Positions 8,722 to 15,793 are shown, counted from the first letter of the stretch. The stretch: DNA of 17,809 nucleotides from Aurantibrevibacter sp041749595 (GCA_041749595.1 JBGTBA010000162.1:1-17809); one strand, 5' to 3'. Numbers and translations: made by a program. Notes: generated from the letters alone by a model not told the origin.

Positions 8722-10464
8722 ATGAAAACATATAAAAGATTATCTACAATTATAATTTTGATCATCCTACTTGGATGTTCAGAAGAAAGTTTTTTGGAAA
8801 TTGAACCCAAGGGAGTACTCTCAGGAGAGGACTTGCAATCTGTGGCAAGTATAGAAGGCCTAGTCACTGCCGCATATGCCGGTATTGCAAATGATGAAAT
8901 GATAGGACCCTTAACAAGCATGTGGGTTTATGGTAGTGTACGCTCAGATGATTCGTACAAAGGTGGTGGAGGTAGAGGCGATGTTGACATAGTTGACAGG
9001 TATGAACAATACAACCTTACACAGCCGGGAATAACAGATTGGATGGCTCCCAGAACTTGGACCAACTTTTATGCCGCCATTTCTCGGGCTAATAGAGTTT
9101 TAGGTATTTTAAACAATATTAGTGAAGAAGATTTCCCTCTTAAAACGACAAGACAAGCCGAAATGAGGTTTCTACGTGGGCATTCATATTTTACCCTAAA
9201 AATCATTTTCAAAAAGATTCCATTTATAACGGAAGAAATGACACAAGAAGATATTCTCCAGGTTTCAAACGTAATCGACAACGATGAGTTATGGAATAAA
9301 ATTGGAGATGATTTTTTATTCGCTTTTAACAATCTTCCTCAAAGTCAGGAGCAAGTAGGCAGGGCTGATAGGAGTGCTGCCGCCGCCTATTTGGCTAAAT
9401 TAAGACTATATCAGGCATACGAGCAAAACGATAGCCATCAAGTCATTAATATAAATGCTCAGAGGTTGGCGGAGGTTATTCAATTTGCCGACGAGGTTGG
9501 CGGAGGTTTAGAGCCTGATTTTGGAAACAACTTCTTAGATGGTTTTGACAACGGTCCGGAATCTATTTGGGCAGCCCAGTTTTCTATCAATGATGGTACA
9601 GATGTGGGCCGTGTAAGCTTTGTTACCGGGTTGAATTCCCCAAATAGTAATCCACTATATGGTTGCTGTGGTTTTCATCTAGCTTCTCAAAATATGGTAA
9701 ATGCCTTTAAAACAGACCAAAGCGGCCTACCTTTGCTGGACACTTTCAACCAAGAGGACATCTTTGATGAAATAGATGGTAACGGGCATTCAGTTGTAGA
9801 ACAAAACTTAACCATCGATCCAAGGATAGACCATACTGTCGGGGTTCCTGGTCGTCCTTATAAATACAGAAATCAGGTAAACAACCCAGGGGATATGATT
9901 TACAATTTTAGCTGGGCAAGGGATCCTGGTGTATATGGCTTTTTTAGCAATATGAAAGAACAGCAAGCACCTGATTGTGCGTGTTTTAAAAAAGAGGGAC
10001 CTTTTATTGGAACTTCAAAAAACATAGATTTTATAAGGTACGCAGATGTATTGCTATTTAAAGCTGAGGCACTGATCCAGTTGGATAGATGGACCGAAGC
10101 CTTGCCAATTATTAATGAAATTAGACAACGCGCCGTGCAAAGTGCCAACAGGCCCTTGGCTGCCGGAGCAACGGATTTGTACAACGTTGGTCTTTACACA
10201 TCCTTCCCAGATAAGGAATTTGCATTAAAAGCCCTAAAAATGGAAAGAAGATTAGAGTTTGCCATGGAGGGTTGGAGGTTTTTTGATTTGGTTCGGTGGG
10301 GAGAAGCCGAACAAGTTTTAAACCAGTATTTGGATGAAGAAAAAACAAAGAGAGCGTTCCTAGTAAACGCTCGGTTTACAGCCGGGAGGGATGAATATTA
10401 TCCCATACCACAAAGAGAAATAGATTTCACCAAGAACCTGTATGAGCAAAATCCGGGATATTAA
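8722..10464 (+). CDS. SusD/RagB-family surface glycan-binding lipoprotein
   Basis: Outer-membrane surface lipoprotein that binds glycan and forms the lid of the SusC channel. It is 580 residues, with a lipoprotein signal ending LLGC (Cys19) followed by SEES, an acidic stretch that fits the Bacteroidota surface-export signal. The helical TPR-like scaffold is recognisable: FYAAISRANRVLGIL, EMRFLRGHSYFTL with the usual following IPFI, the core DFIRYADVLLFKAEALIQ, ERRLEFAMEGWRFFDLVRWG, and the C-terminal YYPIPQREIDFTKNLYEQNPGY split near 10400. It begins 12 nt after susC and is the last gene of the operon before a terminator hairpin. No SusE/SusF-like accessory lipoprotein follows. Binding specificity cannot be read directly; fructan is inferred from context. 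Confidence 0.96.
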   Translation: MKTYKRLSTIIILIILLGCSEESFLEIEPKGVLSGEDLQSVASIEGLVTAAYAGIANDEMIGPLTSMWVYGSVRSDDSYKGGGGRGDVDIVDRYEQYNLTQPGITDWMAPRTWTNFYAAISRANRVLGILNNISEEDFPLKTTRQAEMRFLRGHSYFTLKIIFKKIPFITEEMTQEDILQVSNVIDNDELWNKIGDDFLFAFNNLPQSQEQVGRADRSAAAAYLAKLRLYQAYEQNDSHQVININAQRLAEVIQFADEVGGGLEPDFGNNFLDGFDNGPESIWAAQFSINDGTDVGRVSFVTGLNSPNSNPLYGCCGFHLASQNMVNAFKTDQSGLPLLDTFNQEDIFDEIDGNGHSVVEQNLTIDPRIDHTVGVPGRPYKYRNQVNNPGDMIYNFSWARDPGVYGFFSNMKEQQAPDCACFKKEGPFIGTSKNIDFIRYADVLLFKAEALIQLDRWTEALPIINEIRQRAVQSANRPLAAGATDLYNVGLYTSFPDKEFALKALKMERRLEFAMEGWRFFDLVRWGEAEQVLNQYLDEEKTKRAFLVNARFTAGRDEYYPIPQREIDFTKNLYEQNPGY

Positions 10465-10541
10465 ATCCTCATTAAATTAATCATATTAAGCTATTTAAAA
10501 TAATTCAGTGATCTGAGTTTGTTGAGTTAGTTGCACTTTAT

Positions 10542-10582
10542 CCCACAGGACATTAAAAATGTCTTGTGGGTATTGTGTTTTT
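10542..10582 (+). terminator. Intrinsic terminator after susD
   Basis: A 12-bp stem (10542-10553 with 10559-10570) containing one G-U pair, outer part CCCACA/TGTGGG, closes a 5-nt loop TAAAA and is followed by the T-rich TATTGTGTTTTT. It lies 77 bp after the susD stop and is the natural end of the sugar operon. Confidence 0.8.
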
Positions 10583-10660
10583 AGAGCATCTCTAAAACAA
10601 TAGCTTTAAAACCGTGTTCAATAATATATATGATGGATCAAAAGATCGTCAATGGCAATG

Positions 10661-10688
10661 CTTTAATCCTTAGTATTAGGGATTAAAG
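10661..10688. repeat. Inverted repeat hairpin of unknown role
   Basis: CTTTAATCC (10661-10669) pairs exactly with GGATTAAAG (10680-10688); inside, T-G, T-A and A-T pairs can extend the stem to a GTAT loop. It is not followed by a T-run, so a terminator role is doubtful. Confidence 0.6.
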
Positions 10689-10725
10689 TGTATCGAGTGT
10701 TAGTTTTGGATCCAGAACGCCGATT

Positions 10726-10734
10726 TTGTTACAA
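10726..10734. promoter_or_regulatory. TTGTTACAA site, reverse complement of the motif upstream of the sugar operon
   Basis: The 9-mer is the exact reverse complement of TTGTAACAA at 2329-2337 and sits within the near-palindrome TTTTGT-T-ACAAAA (10724-10736). It may be a second binding site for the locus regulator or a chance match in A/T-rich DNA. Confidence 0.25.
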
Positions 10735-10943
10735 AACTAAGTTAGAATCTAGCGTATAAGTGCGGACGTTCGATGAATCGAATTCAGGTTAAAATTGTAC
10801 TTCTTTATTATAATTTTCGGAATCCCATAATCTCCAATTTTGGGTTTTTAGACTTGGTCGATGGCTTAAAAGTAAAAAAAATACCGGAACGTATTTCTCT
10901 CTAATATTTTCCTAATTTTACACATTCAAAAAATACAACAGAT

Positions 10944-11936
10944 TTGCCAAAAATAGGGAACATACAATTACCCGATTTTCCGTTGCTCCTTGCCCCTATG
11001 GAAGATGTAAGCGACCCGCCTTTCCGTGCGCTTTGCAAGGAACATGGTGCCGATGTGGTCTATACCGAATTTATTTCTTCGGAAGGCCTTATCCGCGATG
11101 CGGCCAAAAGCGTCATGAAACTGGATATTTATGAAAAGGAACGCCCTGTGGGCATCCAGATTTTTGGTGCCGAACTCGATTCAATGCTTCAAGCGGTGGA
11201 CATCGTGGAAAAATCCAATCCGGACATTATAGACATCAACTTTGGATGTCCTGTAAAAAAGGTGGTATGTAAAAATGCGGGAGCAGGAATTTTAAAAGAC
11301 ATTCCGCTCATGGTAAAACTTACCGAAGCCATGGTAAAGCGCACCCAATTGCCTGTAACCGTAAAAACCCGGCTGGGCTGGGATACGGATTCCATTAAGA
11401 TCGTGGAGGTGGCCGAGCGCTTGCAAGACGTGGGGATTAAGGCAATATCCATTCACGGCAGGACCCGCATACAGATGTATAAGGGGGAAGCCAATTGGGG
11501 TCCCATTGCAGAGGCGAAGAACAATACCAGAATGCACATCCCCATATTTGGCAATGGAGATGTGGATACCCCTGAAATGGCAATGAAAATGAGGGATGAA
11601 TATGGGTTGGATGGTGCCATGATTGGTCGGGCCAGCATTGGCTACCCATGGTTTTTTAATGAAGTGAAGCACTATTTTAAAACGGGGACACACCTGGCTC
11701 CTCCCAATTTAGAAGAAAGGGTACTGGCCGCACGCAGGCACTTGGAAATGGCCATTGATTGGAAAGGGGGGAAATTGGGGGTTTTTGAAACCCGAAGGCA
11801 TTACACCAACTATTTTAAGGGCATTCCCAATTTTAAGGAACACCGCATGAAAATAGTGACCAGTGATAGGGCCGAGGATGTTTTTGCTGCTTTAGATGCC
11901 GTTTTGGAAAATTTTTCGGACTATCAGTTTGTCTAA
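10944..11936 (+). CDS. dusB: tRNA-dihydrouridine synthase (DusB-like)
   Basis: Flavin enzyme that reduces specific uridines in the tRNA D-loop to dihydrouridine in the cytoplasm using NADPH. It is 330 residues, the usual length for DusB. An FMN-binding TIM barrel is shown by LLLAPMEDVSDPPFRALC near the N-terminus, NFGCPVKKVVCKNAGAGIL with the catalytic Cys102 (codon 11247-11249), VTVKTRLGW, SIHGRTR, FGNGDV and GAMIGRASIGYPWFF. A helical tRNA-binding domain makes up the C-terminus. The start is TTG at 10944: it gives an N-terminus (PKIGNIQLPDFPLLLAPM) that matches the family, and no in-frame ATG lies in the preceding codons back to at least 10914. Assignment to DusB rather than another Dus subfamily rests on overall resemblance. 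Confidence 0.92.
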   Translation: MPKIGNIQLPDFPLLLAPMEDVSDPPFRALCKEHGADVVYTEFISSEGLIRDAAKSVMKLDIYEKERPVGIQIFGAELDSMLQAVDIVEKSNPDIIDINFGCPVKKVVCKNAGAGILKDIPLMVKLTEAMVKRTQLPVTVKTRLGWDTDSIKIVEVAERLQDVGIKAISIHGRTRIQMYKGEANWGPIAEAKNNTRMHIPIFGNGDVDTPEMAMKMRDEYGLDGAMIGRASIGYPWFFNEVKHYFKTGTHLAPPNLEERVLAARRHLEMAIDWKGGKLGVFETRRHYTNYFKGIPNFKEHRMKIVTSDRAEDVFAALDAVLENFSDYQFV

Positions 11937-11977
11937 AATCTATTTTCAATGGAAATTCCGCCCAGTGGTTGCCGGTG

Positions 11978-13186
11978 TTATGTGGCAATCAGTTTTTTAG
12001 AGATCCTACTGCTGGCAATCTTGGAAGCAATTATGCCCAAAATCAATATAGTGGCCAATACAATCAGGACATTTATTATTTGATACTCTACGGGGTAAGC
12101 CAAAGACGGGGTTATCTTTAGCCAACCAAAAGCAAGTTGGGACCAGATAAGGACAGATGCTACCGCAATCCCGATCAATCCACCTGTGCCGGTAACTATA
12201 ATGCCCTGCACAAAATAGATTCTGCGTAATTCTGCAATGGTAGTACCCATATTATAAAGGGTTTTGGAGTTTTGTTGTTTGTCCAAGATCATCATGATTA
12301 TAGCTCCCACCACATTAAAAAGAGCGATAATGAGCACTAAGGTAAAGATAAGATAGGTGGCCAGATTTTCTGTGTTCAGCATACGGTACAAGGTACTGTT
12401 CAGTTCCCTTCTATCTTTTAAAATTACGGTGCCCCCAAAGAGGTGTGCTACTTTTTTTGCTACATCTACAGGGTTAGATGCAGTACTGAGCTTAAAATTC
12501 AGCCCCGAAACTTGGGTACTGTCCTTCTCAAACAAGGCCTGTACCAGACCAAGATCGGCGAACACATATTTTTTGTCCAGATTCTCTTCAATTGCATAGA
12601 CCCCACCAATGACCAAAGGGAGCTCGTTATAGGGTTTTTCATTTAGGCTTTGCTGCGTAAATGCACCTTTTCCCGGCTTTGGGGCCAAAACCACTAAAGG
12701 AGTTTGGTAATTGTTTATCGTCAAACCCAAAAGATTGGCAATGCCAATGCCGGCGACCCCCTGCATACCATCTGTATGCCATTCCCCAAAATAAAGCGTG
12801 CTATCAACGGCGGTAACTTTAACGTAAACGCTATCCACTCCTTTAATATAGGCCACATGGCTTTTTTGGCGATGGGTAAGGTACACCCGATCTTCCAATT
12901 CTTTGGAAAAAAACAGGACACCTTCAATTTTATTTAATTCGTTCTCCTGTGCGGACGAGACAGAAAAATATTTCCCGGTGGCGGGTAGTGCTTTTAAGTC
13001 GGGGTCAAAGGTGTTGCTAAAGGAAAGGCTAAAGGTTTTGAGCCCTGCAAATCCCGATAACACGATAAAAAGTGCTGCGGAACCAATGACAATAACCAAA
13101 AAAGTGATAAAATTAATGATATTTACAGCGTTTTGGCTGCTTTTAGACCTAACATATCGTTTCGCAATGTAGAAGGAAAAATTCAA
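11978..13186 (-). CDS. ABC transporter permease, LolC/LolE-FtsX type
   Basis: Inner-membrane permease of the MacB/FtsX superfamily, most like the lipoprotein-releasing LolC/LolE group that passes lipoproteins toward the outer membrane. It is 402 residues with the typical layout: a TM segment near the N-terminus (about 22-48, after the amphipathic FYIAKRYVRSKSSQNAVNIINF), a large periplasmic domain (about 50-265), then three TM segments in the C-terminal FtsX domain, with the cytoplasmic coupling region LYNMGTTIAELRRIYFVQG between TM2 and TM3. The start is TTG (13184-13186 on the minus strand), supported by the conserved N-terminus and by its position 2 nt after the rbfA stop. The ATPase partner is not in the window. 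Function as a lipoprotein exporter is family inference; another lipid or peptide substrate is possible. Confidence 0.85.
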   Translation of the reverse strand: MNFSFYIAKRYVRSKSSQNAVNIINFITFLVIVIGSAALFIVLSGFAGLKTFSLSFSNTFDPDLKALPATGKYFSVSSAQENELNKIEGVLFFSKELEDRVYLTHRQKSHVAYIKGVDSVYVKVTAVDSTLYFGEWHTDGMQGVAGIGIANLLGLTINNYQTPLVVLAPKPGKGAFTQQSLNEKPYNELPLVIGGVYAIEENLDKKYVFADLGLVQALFEKDSTQVSGLNFKLSTASNPVDVAKKVAHLFGGTVILKDRRELNSTLYRMLNTENLATYLIFTLVLIIALFNVVGAIIMMILDKQQNSKTLYNMGTTIAELRRIYFVQGIIVTGTGGLIGIAVASVLIWSQLAFGWLKITPSLAYPVEYQIINVLIVLATILILGIIASKIASSRISKKLIAT

Positions 13187-13188
13187 CT

Positions 13189-13581
13189 TTAGGATTTTTT
13201 TCTTTTCTCCAATAAATCCGGATTTTTCACTGGGTTCTCCTCGCCTTTGAGCGATTTCTCTATATTATCGATATATTCCAAAGAATCATCAATAAAAAAC
13301 AAAAGCTCTGGAACCTTTCGCAATTGGTAACGGGTACGTTGGGCCAATTCGTGCCTAATGATGGGTTGGTTGGATTTTATTCCCAGCACTAATCCAGGGC
13401 CATTTTTGACCGGAAAAATACTGAGATACACTTTGGCGATAGAAAGATCGCTGGTCACGGAAACCTTTGAAACTGAGATAAGTGTGCCTTTTAACCCTCC
13501 ATCGGTAGCCGCACGTTGAAGGATATCCGCAAGATCCTTTTGTATAATGCCCGCTATCTTTTTTTGTCGCTGTGTTTCCAT
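13189..13581 (-). CDS. rbfA: Ribosome-binding factor A
   Basis: Small KH-fold protein that binds the 30S subunit and helps mature the 5' end of 16S rRNA, important in the cold. It is 130 residues from the chosen ATG at 13581, giving METQRQKKIAGIIQKDLADIL, the normal RbfA N-terminus. A frame-extending ATG five codons upstream (13596) adds only MYFCA and would sit within the promoter, so it was not used. The beta strand SVSKVSVTSDLSIAKVYLSIF, the helix IRHELAQRTRYQLRKVPELLFFID and a charged C-terminal tail (about 107-130) fit the family. It is the first gene of an apparent two-gene unit with the ABC permease 2 nt downstream and is divergent from mce. Confidence 0.93.
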   Translation of the reverse strand: METQRQKKIAGIIQKDLADILQRAATDGGLKGTLISVSKVSVTSDLSIAKVYLSIFPVKNGPGLVLGIKSNQPIIRHELAQRTRYQLRKVPELLFFIDDSLEYIDNIEKSLKGEENPVKNPDLLEKRKKS

Positions 13582-13585
13582 GGCA

Positions 13586-13593
13586 CAAAAATA
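13586..13593 (-). promoter_or_regulatory. Candidate -7 promoter box of rbfA
   Basis: On the minus strand this reads TATTTTTG, a full match to the Bacteroidota -7 consensus TAnnTTTG. It ends only 4 nt before the rbfA ATG, so transcription would start at or very near the start codon. No TTG at the normal -33 spacing was found, so confidence is low. Confidence 0.3.
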
Positions 13594-13672
13594 CACACAA
13601 TATTGCGTATTTTAGGTTCCGAAATAAAAATCAGGTCTCTTTTACCTGTTTTACAACTAAAAAGATGCGCTA

Positions 13673-14089
13673 ATGGATAAAATAGAGCATATAGGTATTG
13701 CAGTTAAGGATCTAAAGGTGTCCAATACGCTGTATGAAAAATTGTTGGGAGTGGCACATTACAAGATAGAGAAGGTACTTTCCGAAAAGGTGGACACTTC
13801 CTTTTTTAAAGTGGGCTCGACTAAGATTGAATTGGTACAGGCTACGGACCAGGGCAGTGCAATAGCAAAATTTATAGAAAAAAGTGGTGAGGGCATACAC
13901 CATATTGCTTTTGCTGTAGCCGATATTAAAGCAGAAATGGCACGATTGAAACGGGAGGGGTTTCAATTGCTGAACGAGGCACCTAAAAAAGGGGCAGACA
14001 ATAAATGGGTGGTGTTTATACATCCTAAAAGTACGGGTGGAGTGCTGATAGAACTCTGTCAGGAAATCGACTTAAGGGGAAATCCATAA
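13673..14089 (+). CDS. mce: Methylmalonyl-CoA epimerase
   Basis: Cytoplasmic metalloenzyme that interconverts (2R)- and (2S)-methylmalonyl-CoA, linking methylmalonyl-CoA mutase with propionyl-CoA metabolism. It is 138 residues, as usual for the family, with two VOC (glyoxalase-fold) beta-alpha-beta-beta-beta modules. The likely metal ligands and catalytic residues are present: IEHIGIAV (His6), TKIELVQ (Glu53 region), GIHHIAFAV (His76/77) and GVLIELCQE (Glu127). KVDTSFFKVG and GKG-like NEAPKKGADNKWV are also characteristic. It is a single gene reading away from rbfA across a 91-bp gap that contains a CAGGT-N7-ACCTG inverted repeat (13632-13648). Distinguishing it from other VOC proteins rests on the combined motifs, which are strong. 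Confidence 0.92.
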   Translation: MDKIEHIGIAVKDLKVSNTLYEKLLGVAHYKIEKVLSEKVDTSFFKVGSTKIELVQATDQGSAIAKFIEKSGEGIHHIAFAVADIKAEMARLKREGFQLLNEAPKKGADNKWVVFIHPKSTGGVLIELCQEIDLRGNP

Positions 14090-14140
14090 AGGCAGCACAC
14101 TACCTTAAGTATGTAGCATGATGCTTAAAAACCATTTGCT

Positions 14141-14148
14141 TATATTTA
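14141..14148 (+). promoter_or_regulatory. Candidate -7 promoter box of the 14167 gene
   Basis: TATATTTA, seven of eight match to TAnnTTTG in its fixed bases but for the last, ends 18 nt before the ATG. The same octamer stands 19 nt before the next gene (14925-14932). No well-spaced -33 TTG was seen. Confidence 0.35.
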
Positions 14149-14166
14149 GAAAATCAAACTAAAAAG

Positions 14167-14811
14167 ATGAAAAAAATCCTGACGGTTGCTCTTTTAAGTA
14201 TCACCTTAATGGTCTTTAGTGAGTCCGAAACCATTTCGGGTCAAAATAAAGCTACCCCTTCACCTATTCAAACCTCAATGGTGATAGATACTTCGGGAGC
14301 CAAGCAATTTTGGGATTCCTTAAAGTTGCATTGTGGGAAAGCCTTTGAAGGAGAAATAGTCAGCGGTCCTGCCGGAGACGACTTCAAGGACAAGCGGTTG
14401 GTAATGTATGTGCTGTCTTGTAGCAAAGATGAAATCCTTACTCCCTTTAATGTGGGCGATAACCGAAGCAGAACGTGGATTTTAAAATATAAAAATGGCC
14501 GGATTGAACTAAAACACGATCATCGCCATGAGGATGGTACCTCAGATAAAGTAACTATGTATGGGGGTACTACCAGCAATAGCGGACTTCCCGGTTTAGC
14601 CGTTTTTCCGGCTGATGAAGAAACCACAACCGTTATACCGGCTGCTGCCACTAATGTGTGGTGGATTACTGTAGATGAAACCCAATACACGTACAACCTG
14701 AGACGAATAGGGTCGGACCGATTCTTTTCGGTGGCTTTTGACCTCACTAAGGAGATAGAAAAACCTTTACCTTCCTGGGGCTGGGAAAATTATGTGGCTC
14801 CTAAAGGTTAG
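14167..14811 (+). CDS. Exported protein of unknown function
   Basis: I do not recognise the family. The 214-residue product has a short hydrophobic N-terminal signal (MKKILTVALLSITLMVFS) with no lipobox, so it is probably periplasmic or exported. The body is a mixed, probably beta-rich domain: FWDSLKLHCGKAFEGEIVSGP, KRLVMYVLSCSKDEI, TWILKYKNGRIELKHDHRHEDGT split around 14480-14540, VTMYGGTTSNSGLPGLAVFPADE, and a conserved-looking WWITVDETQYTYNLRRIG ending in aromatic WGWENYV. The His-rich KHDHRHEDG and two Cys residues (CGKAF, LSCSK) stand out and could bind metal or form a disulfide. It is a stand-alone gene 77 bp after mce. Base composition is like its neighbours. Confidence 0.8.
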   Translation: MKKILTVALLSITLMVFSESETISGQNKATPSPIQTSMVIDTSGAKQFWDSLKLHCGKAFEGEIVSGPAGDDFKDKRLVMYVLSCSKDEILTPFNVGDNRSRTWILKYKNGRIELKHDHRHEDGTSDKVTMYGGTTSNSGLPGLAVFPADEETTTVIPAAATNVWWITVDETQYTYNLRRIGSDRFFSVAFDLTKEIEKPLPSWGWENYVAPKG

Positions 14812-14924
14812 ACTTGTTATGGAAAAATCGTAAAATAAACGGAAAAAAGGTGACTTAATTATTTAATCAACACTACTTTAAAATCAAACAATCTCTGTAA
14901 ATTTAAAAAACCATTTTTCAATAG

Positions 14925-14932
14925 TATATTTA
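14925..14932 (+). promoter_or_regulatory. Candidate -7 promoter box of the 14952 lipoprotein gene
   Basis: TATATTTA, a near match to TAnnTTTG, ends 19 nt before the ATG, the same octamer and almost the same distance as for the preceding gene. No -33 element was identified. Confidence 0.35.
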
Positions 14933-14951
14933 ACCATTTAACACACCAAAT

Positions 14952-15554
14952 ATGAAAAAAGCAGTCCTAATTCCATTTTGTTTATTATTTCTTATTTCCT
15001 GTATGGATAATCCGGTGACAAAGAAAATGAAAGAAGTAAAAGAAGGGGTAAACAATACCCAAAGCGTTTTGAAAGAAGCCAATAGCATGCAAGACGACAT
15101 CAAAGAATTGTCAGAAACCAAGCCCCTTACCAACGAAGAACTAAAAGCGTGGCTCCCAGACGATGTAAACGGAATGAAACGGACTTCCTTCAAAACCGGA
15201 GCAATGGGAATGATGAATATTGCTTCCTTAGAGGCAACGTATTCCACTGAGGATAAAGAGAAAAGTGTAAAAATCGAAGTCATTGATGGTGCCGGGGAAA
15301 TGGGGGCTTTTGCCACGGCAAGCCTGCGAATGGTATTTTCACAGGAATTTGAAGAAGAAACCGAAAACACAATTCGGAAGTCCTCCACCAGAGGCGGAAC
15401 GAAGGTCATCGAGGAATACAACAAAAATTCGAATCGGTCCGAAATACAATTTATGAAAGACCGCAGATTTTACATTAAGGCTACAGGAACCAATATGACT
15501 GTAAAAGAACTTTGGGATCTGGTTGATGAATTTGATGTTGAGGATTTAGGATAA
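14952..15554 (+). CDS. Lipoprotein of unknown function
   Basis: I do not recognise the family. The 200-residue product has a clear lipoprotein signal, MKKAVLIPFCLLFLISC, with lipobox LISC and lipidation at Cys17. A charged helical stretch follows (about 24-55, VTKKMKEVKEGVNNTQSVLKE), probably a stalk or coiled coil, then a globular part with WLPDDVNGMKRTSFKTGAMG, YSTEDKEKSVKIEVIDGAGEMG, TRGGTKVIEEYNKNSNRSEIQF and RRFYIKATGTNMTVKELWDLV. The alternating pattern of a target strand, charged loop and FYIKATG strand suggests a small alpha/beta envelope domain. No enzyme motif is seen. It is the last gene before the tRNA and appears to be its own transcription unit. A weak hairpin (CTGCTG-AACG-CAGCAG, 15566-15581) follows the stop but lacks a T-run. 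Confidence 0.82.
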   Translation: MKKAVLIPFCLLFLISCMDNPVTKKMKEVKEGVNNTQSVLKEANSMQDDIKELSETKPLTNEELKAWLPDDVNGMKRTSFKTGAMGMMNIASLEATYSTEDKEKSVKIEVIDGAGEMGAFATASLRMVFSQEFEEETENTIRKSSTRGGTKVIEEYNKNSNRSEIQFMKDRRFYIKATGTNMTVKELWDLVDEFDVEDLG

Positions 15555-15623
15555 TTCTTTACCCCCTGCTGAACGCAGCAGCGAGATTAAAAATGTTGTA
15601 AGCAAATAAGACATGTCTTTTTA

Positions 15624-15631
15624 TATGTTTG
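15624..15631 (+). promoter_or_regulatory. -7 promoter box upstream of the tRNA
   Basis: TATGTTTG is an exact match to TAnnTTTG. It lies 81 bp before the mature tRNA 5' end. The nearest upstream TTG (15596-15598) is 25 bp away, longer than usual. A TCTTGT-N8-ACAAGA hairpin (15678-15697) lies between it and the tRNA. Confidence 0.45.
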
Positions 15632-15712
15632 CAGCGTAATAAAATAAGTGGTAATATTGCATCCGCAATTTGGCGATTCTTGTAATCGGTAACAAGAGAA
15701 GAAAAGTCAAAC

Positions 15713-15786
15713 GGTCCTATAGCTCAGTTGGTTAGAGCACCTGACTCATAATCAGGTGGTCCCTGGTTCGAGCCCAGGTGGGACCA
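15713..15786 (+). tRNA. tRNA with CAU anticodon (Ile2 or elongator Met)
   Basis: A 74-nt cloverleaf. The acceptor stem pairs GGTCCTA (15713-15719) with TGGGACC (15779-15785) using one G-U pair, with discriminator A at 15786. The D arm has AGCTCAGTTGGTTAGAGC, the anticodon stem CCTGA/TCAGG closes the loop CTCATAA, and the T arm carries GGTTCGAGCC. The anticodon CAT is at 15747-15749. CCA is not encoded. The acceptor has C4-G69 and C5-G68 pairs, which are recognition features for TilS (lysidine) in E. coli tRNA-Ile2, whereas E. coli elongator tRNA-Met has U4-A69 and A5-U68. That leans toward Ile2, but identity is not settled. It is not an initiator tRNA because position 1-72 is paired G-C. Confidence 0.95.
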
Positions 15787-15793
15787 CATCAAT

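Larger units (their letters stand above)
10465..10943. other. Gene-free 479-bp interval between the sugar locus and core genes
   Basis: No credible coding frame is seen on either strand. The stretch holds a terminator hairpin (10542-10582), a second hairpin without a T-run (10661-10688), and a TTGTTACAA site (10726-10734). The 180 bp just before dusB is A/T-rich and presumably holds its promoter, but no clean TAnnTTTG box was found. Confidence 0.7.

Noticed and set aside
11292..11693. 133-codon minus-strand open frame inside dusB
   Set aside because: It lies wholly antisense to a strongly supported gene and its product resembles no protein, with composition typical of a shadow frame.
13582..13596. 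Longer rbfA start adding MYFCA
   Set aside because: The extra residues do not fit RbfA N-termini, and the region overlaps the candidate promoter.
15566..15581. CTGCTG-AACG-CAGCAG hairpin as terminator of the lipoprotein gene
   Set aside because: The stem is only 6 bp and is followed by CGAGATTAAAAATG, without a T-run.
15689..15694. Another GTAACA copy upstream of the tRNA as a regulator site
   Set aside because: It is isolated and part of a local TCTTGT/ACAAGA hairpin; single copies of a 6-mer are expected several times in a window this size.
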